In this document: positions 1 to 7,708 of the stretch, in pieces
How the letters are laid out: each line of letters opens with the position of its first letter
Position numbering within the stretch: the stretch's first letter is position 1
NCBI GenBank assembly: GCA_021802085.1
Contig: JAKAAZ010000093.1
Span: 1-12,497 of the forward strand
Length of the DNA: 12,497 nt
Direction of reading: 5' to 3'
Origin: Acidobacteriota bacterium
Lineage (GTDB): Bacteria; Acidobacteriota; Terriglobia; Terriglobales; Acidobacteriaceae
The notes under the pieces: model-generated
The model's database searches: none
Told to the model about the DNA's origin: nothing
Seen by the model: the letters and a program-made list of their open reading frames with translations, nothing else
Translations under genes and position numbers: made by a program

Positions 1-7
1 CCGATCT
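1..7 (+). other. Probable residual Illumina adapter at contig end
   Basis: The first seven bases, CCGATCT, are identical to the 3' end of the standard Illumina TruSeq adapter (which ends GCTCTTCCGATCT). They sit exactly at the window edge, in the middle of actF, and together with base 8 they create an in-frame TAG where the ActF family normally continues. I infer that the true genomic sequence begins at about base 8. A chance match of seven terminal bases is possible but unlikely. Confidence 0.55.
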
Positions 8-695
8 ACGAGAACCAGGTGGGGTCGAGCGACATGACCCAATCGACGCACATGCCGGTCAGAACGAGCGAGTAGACGACCAGGCCGGGACCGCTGAGAT
101 TTTCGAAGCGCTTCTGCCAGAACCAGTTCCCGTGCTGGGTGTCGGTATCGCGCTGCAGCGACCAGAGATTGAGAAAATACGCGAAAATTCCAAAAATGAT
201 GAAGTAGGCGATGCCTCGAATCCAGAAACCTTCGATGTTCAGGTAAGGCCGCTTGTAGGCGATGGCGTGCGCCTGCATGGCGTCGATGATGCCAGCGTGC
301 AAGGCCGCCTGGGGATCGGTGACGCTGGCCCAGATGTAGAGACGCTTGGCAAAGATGGCAATGGGAAGGAACATCAGAAAGACCAGCGGCAGGGTCCGGC
401 TCATCGCTTCCAGCGGCCGGCGAATCAGCAAGCCCCACTTGCCGCCCGAACACCATTGCACCATCAACAGCGCAAGACCGCCGATGCAGACGCTGAGGCA
501 AAGCATCAGTCCCATCAGCCATCCACGCAGCACGTAGTCGAAACTATGGCTGATCAGCAGATCGATCGCCGCCAGCACCGCGGAAATGGCAGCAACGACA
601 ATCGCGCGAGAGCGCCAGCGAAGGACCGCGACCGGAGCGCCGAGGTTCGCGGGCAAATCATGAGCGTGAATTCCGTGTTCCATGCTTGTGTCCAT
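6..695 (-). CDS. actF: Alternative Complex III subunit ActF (partial, 3' end missing)
   Basis: Integral membrane, NrfD/PsrC-like subunit of Alternative Complex III. With ActC it forms the two large membrane subunits of this quinol:cytochrome c oxidoreductase. The visible 229 residues carry about five hydrophobic segments (roughly 32-49, 58-80, 103-120, 158-178, 204-220) and family-typical stretches such as RRPLEAMSRTLPL and CVDWVMSLDPTWFS. Full-length relatives are about 400 residues and read straight on after this last motif, so about 40% is absent. The apparent TAG at 6-8 is probably an artefact: bases 1-7 look like adapter, and only base 8 of the stop triplet would be genomic. The start at 695 follows an AGGCGGGA-like ribosome site; a second ATG lies at 683. 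It begins 6 bases after actE and is the last visible gene of the act operon. Identification is firm; the C-terminus is unknown. Confidence 0.88.
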   Translation of the reverse strand: MDTSMEHGIHAHDLPANLGAPVAVLRWRSRAIVVAAISAVLAAIDLLISHSFDYVLRGWLMGLMLCLSVCIGGLALLMVQWCSGGKWGLLIRRPLEAMSRTLPLVFLMFLPIAIFAKRLYIWASVTDPQAALHAGIIDAMQAHAIAYKRPYLNIEGFWIRGIAYFIIFGIFAYFLNLWSLQRDTDTQHGNWFWQKRFENLSGPGLVVYSLVLTGMCVDWVMSLDPTWFS

Positions 696-701
696 TCCCG
701 C

Positions 702-1484
702 CTACTTCGTTCCTTTATGTACTGCATGTTTTACGCCCGCATTGCCAGCCTCCGTGGACATCCCGGTTTTTTTGCCGACGGCGGAGGCGTCCTGCGCCGG
801 AAACATATCTCCAGCGCTGGGAACATTGGTCAACTCGGGCAAAGTCCACCCCTGGGGGAAATTCGCCGGGTATCCCATCTGCTCTGACACTTCCGCAAGC
901 GTCTGAATGTTGATTCCCGGCGGAACATCCTCAAGCGGCGCAGCCTGACTAAGTTGCAGCGCCCGGATGTAGGCTGCAATGGCCCAGCGATCCTGGGTGG
1001 AGATCTGCGCGGCGTAGTCCGGCATGGCGCCATACCCGTGGCTGATGACCGCGAAATAATGGCCCAACGGCTCGTGAAGAATTCGCGGCTCCAGCAAGTC
1101 GCCGGCGGGCTTGTAGCCGCGCTCGACAATCATGCCGCGGCCATTGCCTACGCGGGAATGGCAGGGAGTGCAATAGATGTCGAAGCGTTCCTGGCCGCGC
1201 TGGAGCACCGGCATCGTGACCGGGAATGGCATTGCATCCTGTTCACTGTTATCGATCAAGCCGGTATTGAAATACGTATCGGCGTCGAGCTGGCCGCGGG
1301 CGACGGTGCCGAGCACTTGGGGCCGGACAGAACGGCCGCTGGCGAAGAACCTGGATTCGCGCTGGGGGATCATTTTGGGCTCATTCTGCATGTCCTGGCG
1401 GCAGCCCGAGATCAGCGTCAGAAAAGCCACGGCCCCGGCAGCGAGCGTCCAGCGAAACAGCGAATTTGACGAGTGCATCGACAT
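702..1484 (-). CDS. actE: Alternative Complex III subunit ActE, monoheme cytochrome c lipoprotein
   Basis: A 260-residue periplasmic cytochrome c subunit of Alternative Complex III, which probably passes electrons from the ActB/ActA branch to a soluble carrier or directly to an oxidase. The N-terminus has a hydrophobic signal ending in a lipobox (LISGC, Cys28), so it should be lipid-anchored. One heme site, CTPCH, lies at residues 105-109. Met154 in GYGAMPDYA is the likely distal heme ligand, as in class I cytochromes c. The reading frame is open up to 1613, but the ATG at 1484 is preferred: it is preceded by GGAG ten bases upstream, gives a normal lipoprotein signal and lies 4 bases after actD. 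A second ATG two codons later is possible. The last 40 or so residues form a polar, low-complexity tail. Family assignment is strong from heme motif, lipobox and operon position. Confidence 0.92.
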   Translation of the reverse strand: MSMHSSNSLFRWTLAAGAVAFLTLISGCRQDMQNEPKMIPQRESRFFASGRSVRPQVLGTVARGQLDADTYFNTGLIDNSEQDAMPFPVTMPVLQRGQERFDIYCTPCHSRVGNGRGMIVERGYKPAGDLLEPRILHEPLGHYFAVISHGYGAMPDYAAQISTQDRWAIAAYIRALQLSQAAPLEDVPPGINIQTLAEVSEQMGYPANFPQGWTLPELTNVPSAGDMFPAQDASAVGKKTGMSTEAGNAGVKHAVHKGTK

Positions 1485-1488
1485 GAAT

Positions 1489-2040
1489 TTAATGCTCCAC
1501 CTCGACGACGGAGACTGGGTGCAGCGATTCCAGCAGGGATCGCGTGTCCGTGAGGGAAAATCTTGGGTCGTCGGCTTCCAAACAGAGAAAGAATTTATCG
1601 GATGTCGCGCCATTGCGGAAATTGGGCGCGTTGAACAGCGGATGGTACGGCGACGGCAGACGATTCAGCGCCAGCATGCCGAAACCGGCGCACAGGCCCG
1701 CCCAGAGAATGGTCCACTCATAGGCCGGAATGATGAAGGCCACCCAGGAAAACTTGCCGCGTCCGGCGATGTCGAGCGGATAGGCCCAGATGGAGACCCA
1801 GGATTCGAGCGTGAACATGGCCAGCCCACCCAGAATGCCTCCCAGGAGACATACTCGGGAGACGCCTTTTTCCCTGGGCTCGTCAAAGCCGATGGCTTCG
1901 GCGGCCTCTTCGACCGGGTACGGCGTGTAGCAGTCCATGCGCCGGTATCCTGCATCGTAGGAAGTTTTTGCGGCCGCCACCAACTCGGTAGGCGTATCGA
2001 ACTCCGCGAGTAAACCGTAAATCCCTTCGCGCACTGGCAT
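1489..2040 (-). CDS. actD: Alternative Complex III subunit ActD (DUF3341)
   Basis: A small membrane subunit of Alternative Complex III, 183 residues, matching the DUF3341 family. It has a soluble N-terminal domain opening with GIYGLLAEFDTPTELVAAA and containing YTPYPVEEAAEAIGF. Two transmembrane helices follow (about 64-84 and 99-125), then a short C-terminal domain with the typical DKFFLCLEADDPRF segment. It carries no cofactor motif; in known complexes it packs against the ActC side as a structural subunit. Its ATG overlaps the actC stop by one base (TGATG), implying translational coupling, and actE starts 4 bases after its stop. Length and architecture are normal for the family. Confidence 0.93.
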   Translation of the reverse strand: MPVREGIYGLLAEFDTPTELVAAAKTSYDAGYRRMDCYTPYPVEEAAEAIGFDEPREKGVSRVCLLGGILGGLAMFTLESWVSIWAYPLDIAGRGKFSWVAFIIPAYEWTILWAGLCAGFGMLALNRLPSPYHPLFNAPNFRNGATSDKFFLCLEADDPRFSLTDTRSLLESLHPVSVVEVEH

Positions 2041-3464
2041 CAGTCACCACCCTTATGCTGAAGTTCCGCTTGATTGATTTTTGCTCCCGGCAAAATCTGG
2101 CGAATTTCCGACATGGGAATCATGGGCAATAAACGAATAAACAGGAAGAACAGGGTTGTAAACAATCCAAGTGTGCCGACGAACGTCATGTAGTCCCAGC
2201 GCGTGGCGCGGTAGGTGCCCCAGGAGGACGGCAGGTAGTCGCGGGTCAAACTGGTGACGACGATGACGAAGCGCTCAAACCACATGCCCGTGTTCACGAT
2301 GATGGAAACGATAAACAGATATACGACGTTATGCCGCAGCCGCCGCGACCACAGCGTGGTGAGCGGAAACGCGATATTGGAGAAGATGAGGATCCAATAC
2401 GACCAGCCCATAGGGCCGAATATCCGGTTCCAAGCCATGAAGAATTCCCACTTGTCCGCCGAATACCAGGCGTACGCGATGTCGGTCATGTAGCCGTAGG
2501 CGACAATGAAGCCGGTGGCCAGCATCACCTTGCCGCAGTTGTCGAGGTGCCGGATGGTGATCAGATCTTCCAGGTGATAGAACTTGCGAATCGGGATGGC
2601 CAGGGTCAACACCATCGCAAATCCAGAGTAGACGGCGCCGGCCACGAAATACGGCGGAAAGATGGTTGTGTGCCAGCCCGGCATGATCGCCACGGCAAAA
2701 TCGAAGCTGATGACGGTGTGCACGGAGAGCACCAGCGGTGTCGCCAAGCCGGCGAGCAGCAGCGATGCGGTTTCATAGCGCATCCAATGCCGGGTGGAGC
2801 CGCGCCAGCCCAGCGCCATCTGCCCATAGATAAAGCGCCCAAATTTGGACTTCGCGCGGTCGCGCATCGTGCCCAGGTCGGGAATCATTCCGATGTACCA
2901 GAAGACAACCGAAATGGTGGCATACGTGGAAACCGCAAACACATCCCACATCAGCGGGGAACGGAACTGCGGCCAGTAGTTCATCGTGTTGGGATAGGGA
3001 AACAGCCAGTAAATCGCCAGCCACGGCCGTCCGGTGTGGATCACAGGGAACATGGCCGCGCAAATAACGGCAAAAATCGTCATCGCTTCGGCAAAGCGGT
3101 TGATGGAGTTGCGCCACTTCTGCTTGAACAGCAGAAGAATGGCGGAAATCAATGTGCCGGCGTGACCGATTCCGATCCACCAAACAAAGTTGATGATCGC
3201 GAAGCCCCACGCGACCGGCATGGTGATGCCCCAGATGCCCGTTCCTTTCAGGAAGAGCCAGGTGACGGCCACCAGCAACATCATGGCGATGCTGCCAGCC
3301 AGCGCGAAGCCGAAAAACCATCCCAGCGGCGTGTGCGGCGTGAGCACAATGCGCGTCAGTTTCTCTGTGATCGACCGGAAGGTGTACCCCGGGGCAATGA
3401 CCCGCTGCTCTCCCGTCTCCGGGTCGATCATCGGATTGTGCGGCGTTATATCTTTCGTAGCCAT
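2040..3464 (-). CDS. actC: Alternative Complex III subunit ActC, NrfD/PsrC-like quinol-binding membrane protein
   Basis: A 474-residue polytopic membrane protein of the NrfD/PsrC family, with roughly ten predicted helices. In Alternative Complex III this subunit holds the quinol oxidation site facing ActB. Family-typical landmarks are GIGHAGTLISAIL (about 98-110, with His101), FPVIHTGRPW (His143), the SFDFAVAIMPGWHTTIFPPYF stretch around 253-273 (Asp255, His265), and a C-terminal MWFERFVIVVTSLTRDYLP segment. These histidines and acidic residues are candidates for quinol binding and proton transfer; that role is inferred from the family. The ATG at 3464 has a GAGG twelve bases upstream, a slightly long spacing. 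An 81-base gap separates it from actB, while actD overlaps its stop. Length and topology are normal. Confidence 0.95.
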   Translation of the reverse strand: MATKDITPHNPMIDPETGEQRVIAPGYTFRSITEKLTRIVLTPHTPLGWFFGFALAGSIAMMLLVAVTWLFLKGTGIWGITMPVAWGFAIINFVWWIGIGHAGTLISAILLLFKQKWRNSINRFAEAMTIFAVICAAMFPVIHTGRPWLAIYWLFPYPNTMNYWPQFRSPLMWDVFAVSTYATISVVFWYIGMIPDLGTMRDRAKSKFGRFIYGQMALGWRGSTRHWMRYETASLLLAGLATPLVLSVHTVISFDFAVAIMPGWHTTIFPPYFVAGAVYSGFAMVLTLAIPIRKFYHLEDLITIRHLDNCGKVMLATGFIVAYGYMTDIAYAWYSADKWEFFMAWNRIFGPMGWSYWILIFSNIAFPLTTLWSRRLRHNVVYLFIVSIIVNTGMWFERFVIVVTSLTRDYLPSSWGTYRATRWDYMTFVGTLGLFTTLFFLFIRLLPMIPMSEIRQILPGAKINQAELQHKGGD

Positions 3465-3490
3465 GCTTGCTGCGACCCTCTTCAGTGCGC

Positions 3491-3504
3491 CGAGGTTTCC
3501 CTCG
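3491..3504 (-). other. Small hairpin with GAAA tetraloop in the actB-actC gap
   Basis: On the sense (minus) strand the gap between actB and actC contains CGAGG-GAAA-CCTCG, a perfect 5-bp stem closed by a GNRA-type tetraloop. It lies about 27 bases upstream of the actC start. No T-run follows, so it is not an intrinsic terminator. It could be an mRNA stability or processing element that adjusts actC relative to actAB, or a chance structure. The remainder of the 81-base gap shows nothing else recognisable. Confidence 0.3.
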
Positions 3505-3545
3505 CTGCGTCAGCCTTCAATCGTCTGTACATCACTTTTTGCCGA

Positions 3546-6500
3546 TCAGACGTTTTCCATCAAATCCGGGTTGGGATTGACCACCCCGGCAATATACGAC
3601 GTGCGTGGGCGCGTGTTGAGGTCCGCCAGGACTGTATAGTTGCGTGTCTGCGCCTTGATTCTGGACACGCGGCTGTTCTTGTCGTTGATATTTCCGAAGG
3701 TGATGGCATGGGTCGGACACGCTTCCTGGCAGGCGGTGACGATTTCTCCATCGCGAACGGTACGGTTTTCCTTGTCGGCGTTAATTTTGGCCGCGCTGAT
3801 GCGCTGCACGCAATACGTACACTTTTCCATCACGCCGCGGCTGCGGACGGTGACTTCCGGATTGCGCATGAGTTTGAGGGATTCCGTTTCGTAATCCGAA
3901 AACAGCAGCCAGTTGAAGCGGCGCACCTTGTACGGGCAATTGTTCGAGCAATAGCGCGTGCCGACGCAACGGTTGTAAATCATCGCGTTCAGGCCTTCCG
4001 GCGTGTGGACTGTGGCGCCGACCGGACAGACTTGCTCGCATGGCGCATTCTCGCACTGCTGGCAGGTCATGGGCTGGAAGTAGGCCTTGGGCGCGTTCAG
4101 GTCGCCTTCAAAGTAGGTATCGATGCGAATCCACTGCATATCGCGGCCCACCTTGACCTGATGCTTGCCAACCACGGCGATGTTGTTTTCCGCGTAACAG
4201 CTCACAATGCAGGCGTTGCATCCCACGCAGGAGTTCAGGTCGATGGACAAGGCCCATTGATATCCCTTGCTGTAATCCCAGACCGGAAACAGCGTCGTAC
4301 TCGCCGACGGCGCATCGAATTCCGGGTTCGCGGCGGCAAACCCTGGATTCTGCTTGTACTGCTCCAATGTGGCGAAGCGGATAATGCCGCGCTCTTCGGC
4401 TTCACGACCTTCGAGCGAGTGCGGCGCGGTGTCGGGCTTGGCATCTTTGGCTTCCGCGACGTTGCCGTAGGCGCGCGCAAATGCATCGCGATGGTCGATG
4501 TAGTGACTTTTTGTGGACGCGCACTCGTAGGTCTCGCCCGTCTTTTTTACTGTCGCGCCAACTGCGAACAGCGGCGAGGAGGCCAGCCGGATCGGAAATG
4601 CGTCAAATCCAGCTCCAGTGCCGACGCGGCCGGAATTGCGGCGGCCATACCCCAGATAAATCGTGATGCTTTGGTCGGGATGCCCGGGCGCAACCAGGGC
4701 CGAGGCCTTGATTTTTCTGCCTTGATACTCGATTTCAACCACGTCGCTTTCGCTGGCGTTCAGCTTCACCAGCGTCTGGATGCTCATCAACGCGGCGTTG
4801 TCCCAGGAGAGATTCGTAATGGGCTTGGGCAGCTCCTGCATCCAGCCAAGGTTGGCATAGCGGCCGTCATAGATGGTCGGATCGGGCCGGAAGATGATTT
4901 CCATCGCCGCTGCGTCGGGGACGGTGACAGGCGCGGAGGCGGTATTTTTGGCTCTGACATCTTTGGGAGTGAATGCGGTGTTGGCGATCCATCCATCATG
5001 CAGGGCTTTGCGCCACGGCAGGTCGGCATCCGCATCGTTCTGCATGGCTGCGACGGGCTTGCTTGCCGCAGACTTGCCTGCGCTCGCGCCGCCAAGCACT
5101 GATTTCCAGTTGTCCCGCACTGCGTTCATGGGCGACGTGTCGGGCTTCTCCAACATTGCCTGCAGAATGTGGTGCGCGGATTTTCCGCCGTAGAGCGGGT
5201 CGATCATCGGCTGCACAATGCTGACGGTTCCGTCGTAGGCGCGAACATCGGACCAGCTTTCCAGATAATGCGCTCCGTTGATATGCCAGTCGGCAACCTG
5301 CGCCGTTTCGTCGGGATAGAGGCCCAGATGGACGACAGTCTTGGCGTGGCCCATCGCTTTTTGAAAGTCCAGGTCCGCCGGAGCGCTGTACACGGGGTTG
5401 GCGTCGAGGATGACCAGCCAATCGACCTTGCCTGCGTTCAAGTCGCCCACCAACTGCTTCAGGTCTTCGATTTCGACGGTGGGCATGGGGTTGACGGTTT
5501 CCGTGTAGACCACCGTCTTGCCAACGTTGCCTAAAGCCTGGTTGATGGCAATCGCCGCCAGATGAACGCCCGGCGCAGCCTGCTCTCCGGGGATGACGAC
5601 GCATTTGCCGGCATTCGCCTTCAGGTCCTTGGCGACGGCGTTGAGATACGCGGTCTGCTCGTCTGTCCAATTGGCGCCGGCTGGGGCCGAACCCGCGCCG
5701 AGCGCCGCCGCGATGGCCGCCGAAAAACCTTCGATCTGGCTGGCGCGCATTCGCAGGCGATGTTCCGCCTTGAAGCCGGTGGTGGACGGAGTGCTTTCGA
5801 CCGAATACATGCGGTTCATTTCGACGCTGGCATTCAGAGAGCGGCGCTGGGCATAGTCGGCAGCGAGCTTCAGGAACCCAGGATGCCAGAGACCGGACAG
5901 AAAATCCGCATCGAGTGAAAGAATCACATCCGCCACGTCGAGCTTGTATTGGGGATCGACGTAATCGCCAAACGCCTGCCGGGACGCAATCCGTGCAGAG
6001 TCGCGATTGACGGGGTCATACTGGAACCATTTCGCATTGGGATACTTCGCGCTGGCACTCTTCCACTGCGCCGCCAGCGTGGGCGACACAACCGTGCCGC
6101 TCAGGAAATAGAGTCCTTGGCCGCCGCTGGAGGCTTTCGACTCCAGCATGGCGGTAAAGGCCGCCAGGAAGTTTGGATAGTCGCGCGTTTCACCGCGATA
6201 GAGCACGCGCTTGGAACGGTCCGGATCGTACATCCCCAGCAGCGTCCCCTGGGTGTAGGCGTCCGATGTGCCGCGATTCATCGGATGTTCCGGATTGCCA
6301 TCGAGTTTGACCGGGCGATAGGCGTAGCTCTTGACCAGAAGCGGGACCGAGCCCATGGGAAATGGGTGGGCGGTGGCAAAGTAGATCGGCTCTCCAAGCA
6401 CCAGATCTTCCGGCTGCTTGACGTAGGGATAAATCGGCTCGTCGGGCTGCTTGGTACATCCGGTCAGCCCAGCCAGGGCAATCGAAGCGCCCATCAACTT

Positions 6501-6806
6501 CATGAATCCGCGGCGGGAAACGGAATCCACCCATTCGGCGGCGTGCTGGGGAAATTCGCGCCGCAGGGAATCCTGAAACTCCGGCGTATCGGCCAACTCA
6601 TCGATGGTCTGCCAATAGCGTTTGCCCGTCATGCCCGCCAGGCGAGCCTGCGCCGTCTCCATCAATTGGGCAGTTTTCGATTTTCCGTTCGATTCGACTG
6701 TTCCGGTCTTGTGATCGTTTTCCATCTTCGAATCTTTGCCTTTGCGGTTGTCGTTCGTTGCTGCGTCCAGAGCCGACTGCGCTTGTTTTTGCATATCGCG
6801 ACTCAT
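3546..6806 (-). CDS. actB: Alternative Complex III subunit ActB, iron-sulfur/molybdopterin-like fusion with Tat-variant signal
   Basis: A 1086-residue electron-transfer subunit of Alternative Complex III. The N-terminal two thirds resemble a molybdopterin oxidoreductase but lack its usual N-terminal iron-sulfur cysteines, consistent with the known cofactor-less domain of this subunit. The C-terminal part is a four-cluster ferredoxin domain: Cys860/863/866/870, Cys915/918/923/927, Cys947/953/957 and Cys996/999/1026/1030. The third set reads CVGTRYCSNNCP with Thr950 replacing a cysteine, as expected for a [3Fe-4S] centre. A twin-arginine motif SRRGFMK lies at 97-103, followed by a hydrophobic run and LTGC (Cys117), a possible lipidation site. 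The long stretch before the Tat motif fits the 'TAT-variant-translocated molybdopterin oxidoreductase' annotation. The ATG at 6806 overlaps the actA stop (ATGA) but lacks an obvious ribosome site; Met28 and Met49 are alternative starts. Confidence 0.95.
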   Translation of the reverse strand: MSRDMQKQAQSALDAATNDNRKGKDSKMENDHKTGTVESNGKSKTAQLMETAQARLAGMTGKRYWQTIDELADTPEFQDSLRREFPQHAAEWVDSVSRRGFMKLMGASIALAGLTGCTKQPDEPIYPYVKQPEDLVLGEPIYFATAHPFPMGSVPLLVKSYAYRPVKLDGNPEHPMNRGTSDAYTQGTLLGMYDPDRSKRVLYRGETRDYPNFLAAFTAMLESKASSGGQGLYFLSGTVVSPTLAAQWKSASAKYPNAKWFQYDPVNRDSARIASRQAFGDYVDPQYKLDVADVILSLDADFLSGLWHPGFLKLAADYAQRRSLNASVEMNRMYSVESTPSTTGFKAEHRLRMRASQIEGFSAAIAAALGAGSAPAGANWTDEQTAYLNAVAKDLKANAGKCVVIPGEQAAPGVHLAAIAINQALGNVGKTVVYTETVNPMPTVEIEDLKQLVGDLNAGKVDWLVILDANPVYSAPADLDFQKAMGHAKTVVHLGLYPDETAQVADWHINGAHYLESWSDVRAYDGTVSIVQPMIDPLYGGKSAHHILQAMLEKPDTSPMNAVRDNWKSVLGGASAGKSAASKPVAAMQNDADADLPWRKALHDGWIANTAFTPKDVRAKNTASAPVTVPDAAAMEIIFRPDPTIYDGRYANLGWMQELPKPITNLSWDNAALMSIQTLVKLNASESDVVEIEYQGRKIKASALVAPGHPDQSITIYLGYGRRNSGRVGTGAGFDAFPIRLASSPLFAVGATVKKTGETYECASTKSHYIDHRDAFARAYGNVAEAKDAKPDTAPHSLEGREAEERGIIRFATLEQYKQNPGFAAANPEFDAPSASTTLFPVWDYSKGYQWALSIDLNSCVGCNACIVSCYAENNIAVVGKHQVKVGRDMQWIRIDTYFEGDLNAPKAYFQPMTCQQCENAPCEQVCPVGATVHTPEGLNAMIYNRCVGTRYCSNNCPYKVRRFNWLLFSDYETESLKLMRNPEVTVRSRGVMEKCTYCVQRISAAKINADKENRTVRDGEIVTACQEACPTHAITFGNINDKNSRVSRIKAQTRNYTVLADLNTRPRTSYIAGVVNPNPDLMENV

Positions 6807-7708
6807 CGATGACAGGTATCGCAGCTGGTAAGCTGCCGCGGCGGACGAATGTGATATTGCACCAGCAGATAATTTCCCAGGGTTTTCTGGTCGGTAAATT
6901 TCAGATAGTGTGGGTTGACTGGAACTGGAGCATGGACCGATCCGCCAGCCGATGAAGACCAGGACTGCATGTCGGAAAAAGCCGGCGAATCCGTTCCGGT
7001 GCGGGGGCTGGGCGGCGCGTCGAGAGCGGCCATCTGCGCGCCGTTATTTTCAGGGTTATTGGTGGTGCAATTCACCAACTGCGCGGTGGGAACGCCGGGA
7101 GTGGTGGGCTTGTTCGTACACCAGACCGGATGCAGCGATGACGGCCCTTCCCAGGCCATCTGGTAAATCTCGGAGGTCGGGCGAAGGTTCTGTGCAGGGT
7201 TGCGATGACAGTTCAGGCACCACTCCATCTGCAGCGTGCTGGCCTGATAGGTGAGCGGCATCTCGTCGATTCGGCCATGACAGCTGGAGCAGCCGATGCC
7301 CTTGTTCACGTGGATCGAGTGATTGAAATACACGTAATCGGGCAGATCGTGCACCTTGGTCCAGACAATGGATTGACCGGTGGCCCAACTGTTGCGCACG
7401 GGACCCAGCAGGTCGGCATTCGTCCAGATCTGCGCGTGGCAATTGATGCAGGTCTTGGTGGGCGGTATGCCGGCGTAGCTGGATTTCTCCACCGACGTGT
7501 GGCAATACTGGCATTGCAGACCGAGTCCCTGGATGTGGTGCTTGTGGCTGAATGGAACGGGCTGCTCTGGACGTTGCCCCTGGCGGGTGACCCACGGCGA
7601 GCGCTGCAGGTAATTCAGCGTCACTCCCACCCCGATCAAAATCACTCCAAACAGGACCAGGCTGATCCTGGTAAGTGAGTTCGAACTACGATCAAAAATC
7701 TGCGCCAT
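6803..7708 (-). CDS. actA: Alternative Complex III subunit ActA, pentaheme cytochrome c
   Basis: First gene of the operon; a 301-residue multiheme cytochrome c of Alternative Complex III facing the periplasm. One N-terminal membrane anchor (about 12-33) is followed by five CXXCH heme sites: CQYCH (66-70), CINCH (87-91), CSSCH (140-144), CLNCH (164-168) and CDTCH (296-300), the last only one residue from the C-terminus. Five hemes is the number known for ActA. Between hemes four and five is a stretch of about 80 residues (190-265), rich in Ser, Pro, Asn and Gly, with two non-heme cysteines (197, 214). The frame is open upstream to a TTG at 7825, but the ATG at 7708 is chosen: GGGAAG lies nine bases before it, the anchor then sits at the true N-terminus, and the upstream codons look like leader. 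The stop overlaps the actB start by four bases. Confidence 0.94.
   Translation of the reverse strand: MAQIFDRSSNSLTRISLVLFGVILIGVGVTLNYLQRSPWVTRQGQRPEQPVPFSHKHHIQGLGLQCQYCHTSVEKSSYAGIPPTKTCINCHAQIWTNADLLGPVRNSWATGQSIVWTKVHDLPDYVYFNHSIHVNKGIGCSSCHGRIDEMPLTYQASTLQMEWCLNCHRNPAQNLRPTSEIYQMAWEGPSSLHPVWCTNKPTTPGVPTAQLVNCTTNNPENNGAQMAALDAPPSPRTGTDSPAFSDMQSWSSSAGGSVHAPVPVNPHYLKFTDQKTLGNYLLVQYHIRPPRQLTSCDTCHR

Noticed and set aside
1485..1613. An upstream extension of ActE to 1613
   Set aside because: It lies inside the actD coding sequence and would bury the lipoprotein signal; the ATG at 1484 has a ribosome site and gives a proper lipobox.
2331..5102. A 923-codon open frame on the plus strand, antisense to actC and actB
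   Set aside because: It mirrors the third-position GC bias of the genes below it, crosses the actB-actC junction, and its product is rich in Arg, His, Gly and Asp with no recognisable domain. The minus-strand frames carry all the cofactor motifs.
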